A stretch of DNA of 64,000 bases from Aureibacter tunicatorum (GTDB lineage: Bacteria > Bacteroidota > Bacteroidia > Cytophagales > Cyclobacteriaceae), in contig NZ_AP025305.1 in NCBI RefSeq assembly GCF_036492635.1, positions 3,038,001 to 3,102,000 of the forward strand, read 5' to 3'. Position numbers and translations under genes: made by a program. The notes below the pieces were generated by a model. It made no database searches, was not told the origin of the DNA, and saw only the letters and a list, made by a program, of their open reading frames with translations. This document shows, piece by piece, positions 43,500 through 52,736 of the stretch (positions are counted from its first letter, which is position 1; every line of letters starts with the position of its first letter).

Positions 43500-46400
43500 A
43501 TGCTTCTGACCAAATTAGAGATCAAAGGCTTTAAGAGCTTTGCTGATAAAACTGTCATCAATTTCAATGAAGGCATCACAGGTATTGTCGGACCCAATGG
43601 CTGCGGCAAATCCAATGTTATCGACGCCATTCGCTGGGTTCTGGGTGAGCAGAAAACCAAAGCCCTTAGGTCGGAGAAAATGGAGAACATAATTTTTAAC
43701 GGCACAAAAAACAGAAAAGCGGCTCAAATGGCAGAAGTCTCCTTGACTTTCATCAACAACAAATCAATACTGCCGACCGAGTACAACAACATAACAATCA
43801 CACGAAGATATTATCGCACTGGAGACAGCGAGTACGAACTAAACGGAGTCAAATGTCGACTAAAAGATGTGACGAATTTATTCCTTGACACTGGAATAAA
43901 CTCTAATAGCTATGCCATCATAGAACTTAAAATGATAGATGAACTCCTCAATGATAAAGAGAATTCGAGACGAGGCTTGTTCGAAGAGGCCGCAGGCATC
44001 TCCAAGTTTAAAATCCGAAAAAAGGAAACTATAAAAAAACTTGAAGGAACAGACAAAGACATTGAACGCATAGACGATATACTTTTTGAAATAGAAAAGA
44101 ATATGAAATCGCTCGAGCGTCAGGCCAAGCAAGCAAAAAAATATTTTGACCTTAAAAAACAATACAAATCCACCAGCTTAATTCTCGGCCAAAAAAAACT
44201 CAAAGAATTCGAGTCGAAAACAATTACTCTGACCAATAAACTATCGGAAGAAGAAAATCTCCAAGTTCAACTAGCCAAAAAAGCAGCTCAATGCAATGCG
44301 AGCCTTGAGCAGATGAAAACAGATATTCTTATCAAGGAAAAGAATTTAAACTTCAGACAACGAACATTAAATACTCATACAGGCAAAATATATGAGCTTG
44401 AAAACAATCAAAAAATAAAGCTTGAAAGGCAATCCTCCATCAAACAACAGTTAGATCAACTACACATTCAAAAAGAAAAAACAGAAACTGAAAAAGAAGA
44501 ATTTAAAATTGAAAAGCAATCAATTGCAATGCAATTGGAAAGTCTTCAAAAAATAAATGCTGAACATTCTATCTCCCTCGAAGAAAAAAAGTCCAAACTA
44601 GGCAAACTCAAAGAGCTCATCAATGAGAAGAAGATAAAATTTGATTCTCAAAAAGAACTTCTAAACAGTCTAGAAAAACAATATTTTGATTTAGTCAAAG
44701 AAAAAGATATTCTGGAAATCAAAAAACAACAAAAAAGACTGGAAGCTGAAAGCATGTCCGAGCGTTTTCAAACAATTGCAAATGAAAAAACTCATTATTC
44801 AGATACTCTCAAGGAATTAAAACATAAAGTTCAAGAAGACACTGAATTATTAAACAAGATGTTTGTTAGGCAAAAAGCAATCAATGAGGAAAAAGCCAAC
44901 GCTACAATAGACAAGGAAAGACTACAAGATTTAAAAATTCAATTAGAAAAGAATTTCGCTGTAAAAGAAAATGAATTTAATCTTCAAAAAGAATTATTTG
45001 AAAAACTGGAAGATTATCCGGATTCTGTAAAATTCATATATGAACATCCTGAATTGGAAGGCAAAGTGCATCTTATTGGAGATCTCATTCAAGCAGATTC
45101 CGACAATGAAGCATGGCTGGAAGAGCTGCTTCAACCATATCTCAATTTTCTAGTAGTTGATAGCCATGTTACAGCTCGTACTGCAATCAATTTGCTAAAT
45201 AAAGAAGGAATTGGCAAAGCAACTTTTATATCCGTGGACTCATTGAAAGATATCAAAAACAATAATCTTGATATCAGTAGCCAAAAAATTAAAATCAGGG
45301 AAAAGCATCTTCCGATTCTGCAAAGGATATTATCCTCTTTTCAGACGACAAATGAAGATAGTTTTCAAAAAATAAATGGTGGCTTCCAATATGGATATAT
45401 ATTTCGAGGCGGAAGCGAAACTTCAACAAATCAAAGCTCCAAGATTGGCAGAAAAGCGAAGCTGGAAAGCATGACTAATGAGCTTAAGAATCTTGAAAAG
45501 GAGATGTCAAGCATAACTACTCAACTTAAAAACTGCCTAGAAAAGCTAGAAGAACTTGACAGAAGATCATTAGTAGAGCTTATAAACTCAAAAGAAAGAG
45601 AATTAGACCTTCTTAATAAAGAAATTCAACTGCATAAAGCCAAGGAAGGACAAATTGAAGAATCGTTTCAAAGCATTCAAATACATGAACAAGATCTACA
45701 GGATGAAATTATTGAACTAACAGAAAAGTTCGATCTCCTGCCCCCGAAAATCGAGCTACTCTCAACACAAATTAAAAAACATGAATACAATCTTCAATTC
45801 CTAGAAGAAGATCTTTCAATTGAGAATGACAGTCTTTCTGTAATAGAAAAAGAGTATTCCGAAGCTAATATCACTTTCATCCAAGCAGAAAGTCAAACAG
45901 AATCTTTGCATCAAAAAGAATCATTTCTTACAAATCAAGAATCAAAAATCAAGAGCCAGCTAAAGGAAATAAACGACAAACAAGAAGAACTGGAACAAGA
46001 CATGCTTGCCCTTAACGACATACAAGAGACCGATTATGAACAAATCAATCAATTGAAGTTAGAGCAAGAAGAAATAGAAAATGGAGTAAAAGAATCTGAA
46101 AAAGAATATTTCAATTCTCGTAACGAGCTGGAAAAAACCGATAATGAACTTAAAAGCATTCAAAAGAAAAGGGATATCAACAACCACATCCTAGGAGAGC
46201 TTCGCGAGGAATTGAATCAATTCAACTTGCAAATGCAATCTGTCATAGATCGATTACAAATAGAACTTGGCATTGACGCACAGCAAATACAAAACACGAC
46301 TGATTCAGAGCTTGAAAACAGCGAATTTTACACTTTGGCGATTAAAGACTTGGAACACTTAAACTCGAACATCAAGTCTCAAATTGACAAAATGAACAAT

Positions 46401-47000
46401 ATTAATCCAATGGCTTTGGAAGCTTTTGAAGAAATCAAAGAGCGACATTTGTTTATCAACAATGAGAGGCAAGACTTGATTGACGCCAAAGAAACGCTGT
46501 TAAAAACTATCGAAGAAATAAACGAAGTTGCTCAAACAGCGTTCACATCCGCATTTCACAATATCAAAGACAGCTTCATCAAAGTATTCAGAACTCTGTT
46601 CACGGCTGAAGATGATTGCGACCTTACACTGACAGATCCTAATCATCCATTAGAGTCAAAAATAGAGATTATCGCCAAGCCTAAAGGAAAACGCCCATTA
46701 ACTATCAATCAATTATCTGGTGGAGAAAAGACATTGACGGCGATTTCCTTGCTATTTGCAATCTATTTACAAAAGCCAGCCCCCTTTTGTATTTTTGATG
46801 AAGTTGACGCTCCTTTGGACGATGCCAACATCGACAAATTCAACAATATTATTAAAGAGTTTTCCAACCAGTCACAGTTCATCATAGTAACCCACAACAA
46901 GCGTACTATGGCTAGCACTGAAATTATGTATGGCGTGACCATGTTGGAACAAGGCATATCCAGAGTAATACCTGTAGACTTAAGAGAACTTAGCGCCTAA
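43500..47000 (+). CDS. smc: Chromosome segregation protein SMC
   Basis: A 1166-residue protein. Walker A GPNGCGKSN at about 31-39, a coiled arm, the hinge domain at about 500-660 with the HLIGDLIQADSD and GYIFRGGS segments, the return coil, then the ABC signature LSGGEK at 1072-1077 and Walker B CIFDEVDAPLDD at about 1096-1107. The full-length protein dimerises into a DNA-embracing ring that organises and separates sister chromosomes. Genes for ScpA and ScpB are not in the window. maf follows 6 bp downstream and is surely cotranscribed. Confidence 0.97.
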   Translation: MLLTKLEIKGFKSFADKTVINFNEGITGIVGPNGCGKSNVIDAIRWVLGEQKTKALRSEKMENIIFNGTKNRKAAQMAEVSLTFINNKSILPTEYNNITITRRYYRTGDSEYELNGVKCRLKDVTNLFLDTGINSNSYAIIELKMIDELLNDKENSRRGLFEEAAGISKFKIRKKETIKKLEGTDKDIERIDDILFEIEKNMKSLERQAKQAKKYFDLKKQYKSTSLILGQKKLKEFESKTITLTNKLSEEENLQVQLAKKAAQCNASLEQMKTDILIKEKNLNFRQRTLNTHTGKIYELENNQKIKLERQSSIKQQLDQLHIQKEKTETEKEEFKIEKQSIAMQLESLQKINAEHSISLEEKKSKLGKLKELINEKKIKFDSQKELLNSLEKQYFDLVKEKDILEIKKQQKRLEAESMSERFQTIANEKTHYSDTLKELKHKVQEDTELLNKMFVRQKAINEEKANATIDKERLQDLKIQLEKNFAVKENEFNLQKELFEKLEDYPDSVKFIYEHPELEGKVHLIGDLIQADSDNEAWLEELLQPYLNFLVVDSHVTARTAINLLNKEGIGKATFISVDSLKDIKNNNLDISSQKIKIREKHLPILQRILSSFQTTNEDSFQKINGGFQYGYIFRGGSETSTNQSSKIGRKAKLESMTNELKNLEKEMSSITTQLKNCLEKLEELDRRSLVELINSKERELDLLNKEIQLHKAKEGQIEESFQSIQIHEQDLQDEIIELTEKFDLLPPKIELLSTQIKKHEYNLQFLEEDLSIENDSLSVIEKEYSEANITFIQAESQTESLHQKESFLTNQESKIKSQLKEINDKQEELEQDMLALNDIQETDYEQINQLKLEQEEIENGVKESEKEYFNSRNELEKTDNELKSIQKKRDINNHILGELREELNQFNLQMQSVIDRLQIELGIDAQQIQNTTDSELENSEFYTLAIKDLEHLNSNIKSQIDKMNNINPMALEAFEEIKERHLFINNERQDLIDAKETLLKTIEEINEVAQTAFTSAFHNIKDSFIKVFRTLFTAEDDCDLTLTDPNHPLESKIEIIAKPKGKRPLTINQLSGGEKTLTAISLLFAIYLQKPAPFCIFDEVDAPLDDANIDKFNNIIKEFSNQSQFIIVTHNKRTMASTEIMYGVTMLEQGISRVIPVDLRELSA

Positions 47001-47006
47001 CAAACA

Positions 47007-47588
47007 ATGAAAACATTAGAAATAATACTAGCGTCTCAATCACCAAGACGTAAAGAAATATTAGAAAAATCGGGATTTGAATTCAGCACTATAAGTTTAA
47101 ATGCCGATGAAAGCTTCCCTTCAGACATGCCAGCAAAAGAAGTTGCGAAATATTTGGCTGAAAAAAAAGCATTGGCTTTTAAAGGGAATCTAGAAAACAA
47201 AATCCTGATCACATCGGATACAATTGTCATCTGCGACAACAAAGTGCTTGGCAAACCCAAAGACAAAAACGAGGCAAAACAAATGCTTAAAAGCTTGTCC
47301 AACAACACCAACCTAGTCATAACAGGTGTTTGCATAAAGACAAATGACGAAACGATAACTTTCGACGATACCACCGAAGTTATATTTCGAAGTTTAAACG
47401 ATAGTGAGATTGACCATTATATTGACAAATACAAACCTTACGACAAAGCTGGAGCATATGGAATACAGGAATGGATCGGAATGATAGGCATTGAAAGAAT
47501 CAATGGTTCATATTATAATGTAATGGGATTGCCTTCGCATAAAGTATATGAGGTGATAAAAAAGAAGCAAGACCAGAAATTTTCATAA
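47007..47588 (+). CDS. maf: Maf-family nucleoside triphosphate pyrophosphatase
   Basis: A 193-residue enzyme. ILASQSPRRKEIL at about 8-20 is the Maf signature, DTIVICDNKVLGKPKD at about 71-86 carries the catalytic Asp, and YKPYDKAGAYGIQEW at about 143-157 closes the pocket. Maf hydrolyses non-canonical or modified nucleotides such as dTTP/UTP analogues to monophosphates. The conserved YDKAGAYGIQ form is nearer the dTTP/UTP-hydrolysing YhdE branch; this is inference. Confidence 0.95.
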   Translation: MKTLEIILASQSPRRKEILEKSGFEFSTISLNADESFPSDMPAKEVAKYLAEKKALAFKGNLENKILITSDTIVICDNKVLGKPKDKNEAKQMLKSLSNNTNLVITGVCIKTNDETITFDDTTEVIFRSLNDSEIDHYIDKYKPYDKAGAYGIQEWIGMIGIERINGSYYNVMGLPSHKVYEVIKKKQDQKFS

Positions 47589-47768
47589 TGAAAATCCGAT
47601 CTTGCTTTAACCCAACATTAACCTATACACGAAATTAAACAAAAAAAATACCATTAATAAACTTTTGAGTAAAAAAAAATCTAAAATTAGGTCAGTTGTA
47701 CTAATTACAAGTATATTTTCCACATTTCAGATAAAATCAGACTCAAATTAAATAAAATAGTATCACAA

Positions 47769-48737
47769 ATGAATATTGGAGATAAAGTAAGACTTTTGCA
47801 TAGCAATGACGAAGGCATAATTTCTAAAATAAAAGGAAATATCATTGAAGTTGAAATCGAAGATGGCTTCCATATACCTGCGATGAAAAATGAAGTTGTC
47901 TTAATCACTAAAGAAGAAGACAAATACTTTGACGAACCCGAAGAAAACTCAAGCTCGTCAAACACCAAAAACAAGCCATTACCTCAGATTAAAGCAGAAA
48001 AGGGCATCTTCATAGCTTATATTGATAATGGAAACGATATTTTATCCGTATACTTCATCAATAATACTGATTACTCTCTTCTCTTTTCTTTCTGCGAAAA
48101 AATCAACCAAGCCAATAAAGGCATAGTTTCCGGAAAGCTTGAGGCTCGTAGCAAGACGAAAATAAAAGAACTCAACTTTAACAAGTTCGAAAAATGGACT
48201 CCATTATTTGTTAGATACATGATGCATTCCAATGACTTTTTCCCTCATACCTCTTTTTTTGAAAAAACCATCAAGTTTAAAGCTTCCACTTTTCACAAAA
48301 GCAAAGGCACAGCGCCAATATTGGGCCAGCCAGGACATATCATACAACTTGACGCGGACATAAGAGAAATAAAGCCGGAAGTGCTAAAAAGCAACATGAT
48401 GGAAACCGAACCATCAAAAGAATCAAAAACAGAACCTACCGCAATAATAGAAAAGCCATCTACAGTAATTGACTTGCATATCGAAAAGCTAACCGACGAT
48501 CATGGCAAAATGTCAAATTCCCAAAAACTAAAATTGCAACTTGAAACCTTTGAAAATAAACTGCACGATGCAATCGCTACAAACATGGATGAAATCACAT
48601 TCATTCATGGTCTTGGAAACGGAACACTTAGAGACAATATTCAAAAAAGCTTAAGCAAGGCTGAAGATATCAAATATTTCGAAGACGCAATGAAGAATAA
48701 ATTTGGTTATGGCGCAACTAAAGTAAAATTAAAATAA
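47769..48737 (+). CDS. DUF2027/Smr-domain protein
   Basis: A 322-residue protein. An N-terminal SH3-like segment (MNIGDKVRLLHSNDEGII) and a central beta-rich DUF2027 region (about 70-215) are followed by a linker and a C-terminal Smr domain (about 240-322) with VIDLHIEKL and FIHGLGNGTLRDNI. Smr domains bind or nick nucleic acids; the DLH and HGxG residues are both kept. The protein is widespread in Bacteroidota and its role is not established. It is 180 bp after maf and probably has its own promoter. Confidence 0.9.
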   Translation: MNIGDKVRLLHSNDEGIISKIKGNIIEVEIEDGFHIPAMKNEVVLITKEEDKYFDEPEENSSSSNTKNKPLPQIKAEKGIFIAYIDNGNDILSVYFINNTDYSLLFSFCEKINQANKGIVSGKLEARSKTKIKELNFNKFEKWTPLFVRYMMHSNDFFPHTSFFEKTIKFKASTFHKSKGTAPILGQPGHIIQLDADIREIKPEVLKSNMMETEPSKESKTEPTAIIEKPSTVIDLHIEKLTDDHGKMSNSQKLKLQLETFENKLHDAIATNMDEITFIHGLGNGTLRDNIQKSLSKAEDIKYFEDAMKNKFGYGATKVKLK

Positions 48738-49057
48738 AGAACTTTTTAGAAAAAATTACATCGAGTCATTTTTTTCAACTTTGCACTTACTAGCTAGGCA
48801 TGATCATTCTCTTTGTCATTTGAAAGCAAAAAAGAGCCAATCTGAATGTATATTATATTTTTTTTAAGAAATTTTAAAAAGTTTTACATTCAGATTGGTT
48901 ACAATCCTTACATAAATCGAACTTAAACAAGTAAGTAGCAAATAGCTATTATTCGAACATTTTCATATTTTCAATACGTATTTAAACCAAAACAAGAAAA
49001 TGATTACAAATTCATCGGAAAGTTTTCTTGAAGAAGAATAAGTCGTAGTTTTGCGTG
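48738..49057. other. Intergenic region upstream of the RNase P RNA
   Basis: No credible coding frame. Besides the 14-bp inverted repeat it should hold the rnpB promoter, which I could not place: no TAnnTTTG box with a -33 partner is seen in the last 150 bp. Confidence 0.4.
48837..48898. repeat. 14-bp perfect inverted repeat with 34-nt AT-rich loop
   Basis: CCAATCTGAATGTA (48837-48850) and TACATTCAGATTGG (48885-48898) are exact complements. The loop is almost pure A/T. It lies 100 bp after the Smr gene and 160 bp before rnpB, with no T tail of terminator type after the right arm. Confidence 0.75.
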
Positions 49058-49411
49058 ATTTGCAAGTTGTCTTATCGCTCTTGGCTTGACCAAGTGAGGA
49101 AAGTCCGGGCAACACAGAGCATCGTACTTCCTAACGGGAAGGCATATGCCTAGCATGTGACAGAAAGTGCCACAGAAAACAAACCGCCTCATTGAGGTAA
49201 GGGTGAAAAGGCGAGGTAAGAGCTCACCGCTTGGCAGGCGACTGTCAAGGCAGGGTAAACCTTACGAGTTGAAAGGCCAAATATACCAGTGCTTGAGGGT
49301 TGCTCGCCCGATACTGGAGGGTAGGCTGATTGAGTCATTTGGCGACAAATGATCCAGATAAATGATAAGAACTCATTATGAGTACAGAACCCGGCTTATA
49401 GGCTTGCAAAT
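49058..49411 (+). ncRNA. rnpB: RNase P RNA (bacterial type A)
   Basis: The universally conserved blocks are present in order: GAGGAAAGTCCGGGC near 49098 (CR-I), ACAGAAA with the following CCGCC block near 49172-49186, AGGGTGAAAAGGCG near 49199 followed by GGTAAGAGCTCACCG, and AGATAAATGATAAGAAC...CAGAACCCGGCTTATA near 49355-49400 (CR-V). Helix P1 is formed by ATTTGCAAG (49058-49066) and CTTGCAAAT (49403-49411), which sets the ends. The RNA is the catalytic part of the enzyme that matures tRNA 5' ends. A T run follows directly. Confidence 0.96.
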
Positions 49412-49472
49412 TTTTTTCTTCTTCAAATGACTCCGACGAATTGCAGGATTTTTTCATCAAGACATTACTATT

Positions 49473-50636
49473 ATGCCTAAAATTCTACTCGTCGACGACG
49501 AACGAAGCATCCGTTCAACCCTTAAAGAAATTCTTGAATACGAAAAGTACACTGTTGAGGAAGCTGAAGATGGCGAGCAAGCTATCGAAAAGCTGATTAC
49601 GCATAAATACGACGCTGTACTGTGCGATATCAAAATGCCTAAACTTACTGGTGTAGAAGTGCTTGAAAAGGCAAAAAAACTTGATATCCAAACTCCATTC
49701 ATCATGATCAGCGCGCATGGCACTATTGAGCTTGCTGTTGAAGCCACTAAAATGGGAGCTTTTAATTTTCTTCCCAAGCCTCCTGACTTGAACAGATTGC
49801 TCATCACTCTAAGAAATGCGCTTGAAAAAAACGAATTGGTAGAGGAAACCAAAGAATTGAAAAAGAAGATTGTAAAGGTGCAAACCAAAACAATCGTAGG
49901 CGAATCGCAAGCTATACAAAAGCTAAAAGAAACTATTCAAAAAGTGGGACCAACAGAAGCTAGAGTCTTAATCACAGGTCCTAATGGATCCGGGAAAGAA
50001 CTTGTAGCCAGAGGAATCCACTCTGCCAGCAATAGAAACAGCAAACCTATAGTAGAAGTAAACTGCGCGGCTATTCCGGCAGAACTTATAGAAAGCGAGC
50101 TTTTTGGTCATGAAAAAGGATCCTTCACTTCAGCGATCAAGCAGCGCAAAGGCAAATTCGAAGTTGCCGATGGAGGCACATTGTTCTTAGATGAAATCGG
50201 AGATATGAGCTTATCAGCCCAAGCTAAAGTCCTTAGAGCTCTTCAGGAAAACAAAATAACCCGTGTTGGAGGAGAAAAAGAAATAAAGGTTAATGTAAGA
50301 GTCTTGGCGGCAACCAATAAAAACCTAAAAGAGGAAATTGAAAAAGGCAATTTCAGAGAAGATCTCTATCATAGACTTAGCGTAATTCTTGTAAAAGTTC
50401 CGCCATTAAGAGAGAGGCTTGACGATATTCCATTGCTAGCAGACAAATTTTTGCAAGACATTGCGAATGAATACGGGCAAGCCAAAAAAGAGCTATCTCT
50501 GGAAGCTATAGAAGAACTTAAGAACAATCCTTGGACAGGAAATGTCAGGGAATTGCGAAATGTCGTTGAACGACTTGTTATTATGTCTGATCAAAAAATT
50601 ATCGCTGAAGATGTACTGCAATACACAGAAGCATAG
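49473..50636 (+). CDS. NtrC-type response regulator without DNA-binding domain
   Basis: A 387-residue protein. The receiver domain (about 1-120) keeps its acid pocket DD at 8-9, phospho-acceptor Asp52 and Lys102. The AAA+ domain (about 140-375) has Walker A GPNGSGKE at 169-176 and Walker B GGTLFLDEIGD at 234-244. The loop that contacts sigma-54 reads GSFTSA (216-221) and not the usual GAFTGA, and the protein ends at the helical lid with no Fis-type helix-turn-helix. It may act from solution on sigma-54 or do something else. It begins 62 bp after rnpB and stands alone; no kinase is adjacent. Confidence 0.9.
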   Translation: MPKILLVDDERSIRSTLKEILEYEKYTVEEAEDGEQAIEKLITHKYDAVLCDIKMPKLTGVEVLEKAKKLDIQTPFIMISAHGTIELAVEATKMGAFNFLPKPPDLNRLLITLRNALEKNELVEETKELKKKIVKVQTKTIVGESQAIQKLKETIQKVGPTEARVLITGPNGSGKELVARGIHSASNRNSKPIVEVNCAAIPAELIESELFGHEKGSFTSAIKQRKGKFEVADGGTLFLDEIGDMSLSAQAKVLRALQENKITRVGGEKEIKVNVRVLAATNKNLKEEIEKGNFREDLYHRLSVILVKVPPLRERLDDIPLLADKFLQDIANEYGQAKKELSLEAIEELKNNPWTGNVRELRNVVERLVIMSDQKIIAEDVLQYTEA

Positions 50637-50646
50637 ATACTTTAAA

Positions 50647-50677
50647 AGGAGCCAGCTTTAAATTTAAACTGGCTCCT
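50647..50677. terminator. Bidirectional terminator between the response regulator and plsC
   Basis: AGGAGCCAG (50647-50655) and CTGGCTCCT (50669-50677), with a self-complementary TTTAAA core in the loop. T tails are short on both sides. Confidence 0.6.
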
Positions 50678-50688
50678 ATTTACAACTA

Positions 50689-51450
50689 TTACTTCTTACT
50701 TTCAGGTTCAACATGGAAAGCCATATTGTTTCGAGCATACATTTCTTCTTGAATCACATTATGAACTTGAATCTTTAATTTTTCAATGTCTTTCAAAGTC
50801 AAATCATTCGTATGAATTGGCTCATGATAGACAACCATATTCTTATGCCAACGCAAAGTAAAATCACCATGGTGTCCAGGAAGTATCTTCCAATTATATG
50901 GCAAAGTCACCGGAACAATGGGAATACCCTTTTCAATTGCAAGCAAAAACGCTCCATCTTTAAACGGCAACAATTCAGGCGATTGCTTTGAAATCGTTCC
51001 TTCTGGAAATATAGCCAAGTTATACCCTCTGTCAAGCGACTCTCGACAATCGTCCATAGCCTTTTTTCTACTTCTAGGATTTTTTCTATCAACTATTATA
51101 TTCAACTTCTTATAGATGTATCCAAACACGGGGATTTTCACTAGCTCTATTTTCCCTAAAAACAACATCGCAAAAGGCCCACCACCCACAGCGGGTATAT
51201 CCAAATAGGACGAGTGATTTGGGACAAACAAATACTGTTTATCTTTCTGAAGCTTTCCTTTATAAACTTTATTAATGGGCATGCCTATCAACCAAAACAA
51301 AGAAGTACCCCAAAATTGATACAACTCATAAGCATATCTTTCCAATGATTTAAACCTGATGTAAAGCCAAAAAAAAGGAAAAATCATCAGCATAATCCCT
51401 AAAAAAACAATTAGTCCATAAAAGGTATATATCTTCCTGATAATCTTCAT
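50689..51450 (-). CDS. plsC: 1-acyl-sn-glycerol-3-phosphate acyltransferase
   Basis: A 253-residue protein with an N-terminal hydrophobic helix (about 10-31). NHSSYLDIP at about 78-86 is the HxxxxD catalytic motif and FPEGTIS at about 148-154 the acceptor-binding motif. It transfers the second acyl chain onto lysophosphatidic acid at the inner membrane. It is separated from dtd by 65 bp. Confidence 0.93.
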   Translation of the reverse strand: MKIIRKIYTFYGLIVFLGIMLMIFPFFWLYIRFKSLERYAYELYQFWGTSLFWLIGMPINKVYKGKLQKDKQYLFVPNHSSYLDIPAVGGGPFAMLFLGKIELVKIPVFGYIYKKLNIIVDRKNPRSRKKAMDDCRESLDRGYNLAIFPEGTISKQSPELLPFKDGAFLLAIEKGIPIVPVTLPYNWKILPGHHGDFTLRWHKNMVVYHEPIHTNDLTLKDIEKLKIQVHNVIQEEMYARNNMAFHVEPESKK

Positions 51451-51515
51451 TCAAATTAAATTTTTGTACACCATAAAAATAACGATCATGCCAACACATT
51501 GGTATTTGATCGCAT

Positions 51516-51968
51516 TTATTTACGGTCTTTGGTATCAACTATTATCGTCACAGGTCCATCATTCACTAAGCCGACTTTCATATCCGCCCCAAACTCGCCA
51601 GTTGCCAATTTCCTACCCAGCAAACCTTCAAGCTCAGCTATGGTCTTTTCATATAACGGGATAGCAACATCAGGCTTTGCAGCTTTGATATAAGAAGGGC
51701 GATTGCCTTTTTTTGTACTCGCATGCAAAGTAAACTGGCTTATTAACAAGATCTCTCTTTCATGATCCAACAAGCTCTTATTCATTACCTCATTTTCATC
51801 AGGAAATATTCTCATATTGACGATTTTCTTTGCCAGCCACTGAATATCCTCATAAGCATCGGCATCTTCAATTCCCAATAGAATCATCAAACCTCTGCCT
51901 ATCTCTCCCTTTACTTCTCCATCGATCTTCACACTTGCTTCCGAAACTCTTTGAATTACTGCAATCAT
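51516..51968 (-). CDS. dtd: D-aminoacyl-tRNA deacylase
   Basis: A 150-residue enzyme that hydrolyses D-amino acids from mischarged tRNA. SQFTLHA at about 77-83 and NDGPVTI near 137-143 are the two Dtd signatures (the latter gives the Gly-Pro cis pair, here as GPVT), and GNRPSY follows the first. Length is typical. Its start overlaps the stop of the preceding NAD(P)-binding gene by 4 nt (ATGA), so the two are coupled. Confidence 0.97.
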   Translation of the reverse strand: MIAVIQRVSEASVKIDGEVKGEIGRGLMILLGIEDADAYEDIQWLAKKIVNMRIFPDENEVMNKSLLDHEREILLISQFTLHASTKKGNRPSYIKAAKPDVAIPLYEKTIAELEGLLGRKLATGEFGADMKVGLVNDGPVTIIVDTKDRK

Positions 51969-52642
51969 TTTTCTTCTCCTTTCTCCATTAAAATATCTGA
52001 TTCATATACCGACTCTCCCATACTTCCTTCCGAAGCTATTTTATGCATTGCCTTGGCGACAACCTCCCCTTCTATGCCTCTGTACTTTTTTAATTTCCCT
52101 ATTAACAACCAGCCAATTGCTTTCATCGCAAATTTAGCAGAATCCTCTCCTACCCTTTCCTCTGACCTCTGTCCCATCAACAATGATGGACGAATTATAG
52201 AATACTTATCATAACCTAACTCTGAAATTGCTTTCTCCACTTTGCCTTTGATCTTATTATAATAAAATGAAGACTTCTCATCAGCTCCCATAGCTGAAAT
52301 CAATTGAAAGCTACCTGCTTTGTACTTCAACCCTAACTTCGCCAATTCCAAACAATATTCATAATCCACTTTTTCAAATAAGTCTCTAGTCTTGGCCTTC
52401 TTAATTGTAGTCCCCAAACAACAAAACACCTCATCAATATTAGAACTCAACTCGACTTGAGCAAGCGAATCAAAATCAATCATGACAACTTCTAATTTAT
52501 CATCAGATATTTCTAAAGGCTTTCTTGAAAGCACGATTACTTTATCGTAAGCATTGTCATCGATGATCAATTTCAGCAAATGTTCACCTACCAAACCTGT
52601 AGCTCCAGCCAGCAAAGCTGCTTTTTGACTTTTGGGCATCAT
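51965..52642 (-). CDS. NAD(P)-binding protein, atypical SDR (HTATIP2-like)
   Basis: A 225-residue Rossmann protein. AALLAGATGLVGEHLL at about 8-23 is the GxxGxxG dinucleotide motif of atypical short-chain dehydrogenases, VIVLSRKPL follows the second strand, CCLGTTIKKA is the glycine-rich substrate-side loop, and YNKIKGKVE provides the YxxxK catalytic pair. Overall pattern resembles TIP30/HTATIP2-type proteins. Substrate unknown. Start codons at 52642 and 52639 are both possible. Confidence 0.83.
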   Translation of the reverse strand: MMPKSQKAALLAGATGLVGEHLLKLIIDDNAYDKVIVLSRKPLEISDDKLEVVMIDFDSLAQVELSSNIDEVFCCLGTTIKKAKTRDLFEKVDYEYCLELAKLGLKYKAGSFQLISAMGADEKSSFYYNKIKGKVEKAISELGYDKYSIIRPSLLMGQRSEERVGEDSAKFAMKAIGWLLIGKLKKYRGIEGEVVAKAMHKIASEGSMGESVYESDILMEKGEEK

Positions 52643-52736
52643 ATATTAATTAAAAGTTTCTATTCTTTAAATGGTAAAACACCACTCAATCATGTTTTAG
52701 TTTTTAAAAGTCTCTTTTCTGAACTAGATTTGCAAG

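Noticed and set aside
47550-47625. Hairpin AAGCAAGA...TCTTGCTT at the end of maf as a terminator
   Set aside because: The outer arms pair but there is no T run and the left arm is coding; it is too weak to list as a terminator.
52702-52732. Promoter-like TTTT, 19 nt, TAGATTTG just before rnhB
   Set aside because: Transcription would begin at or after the conserved ATG of rnhB, so it is probably a chance match unless the mRNA is leaderless from the next TTG.
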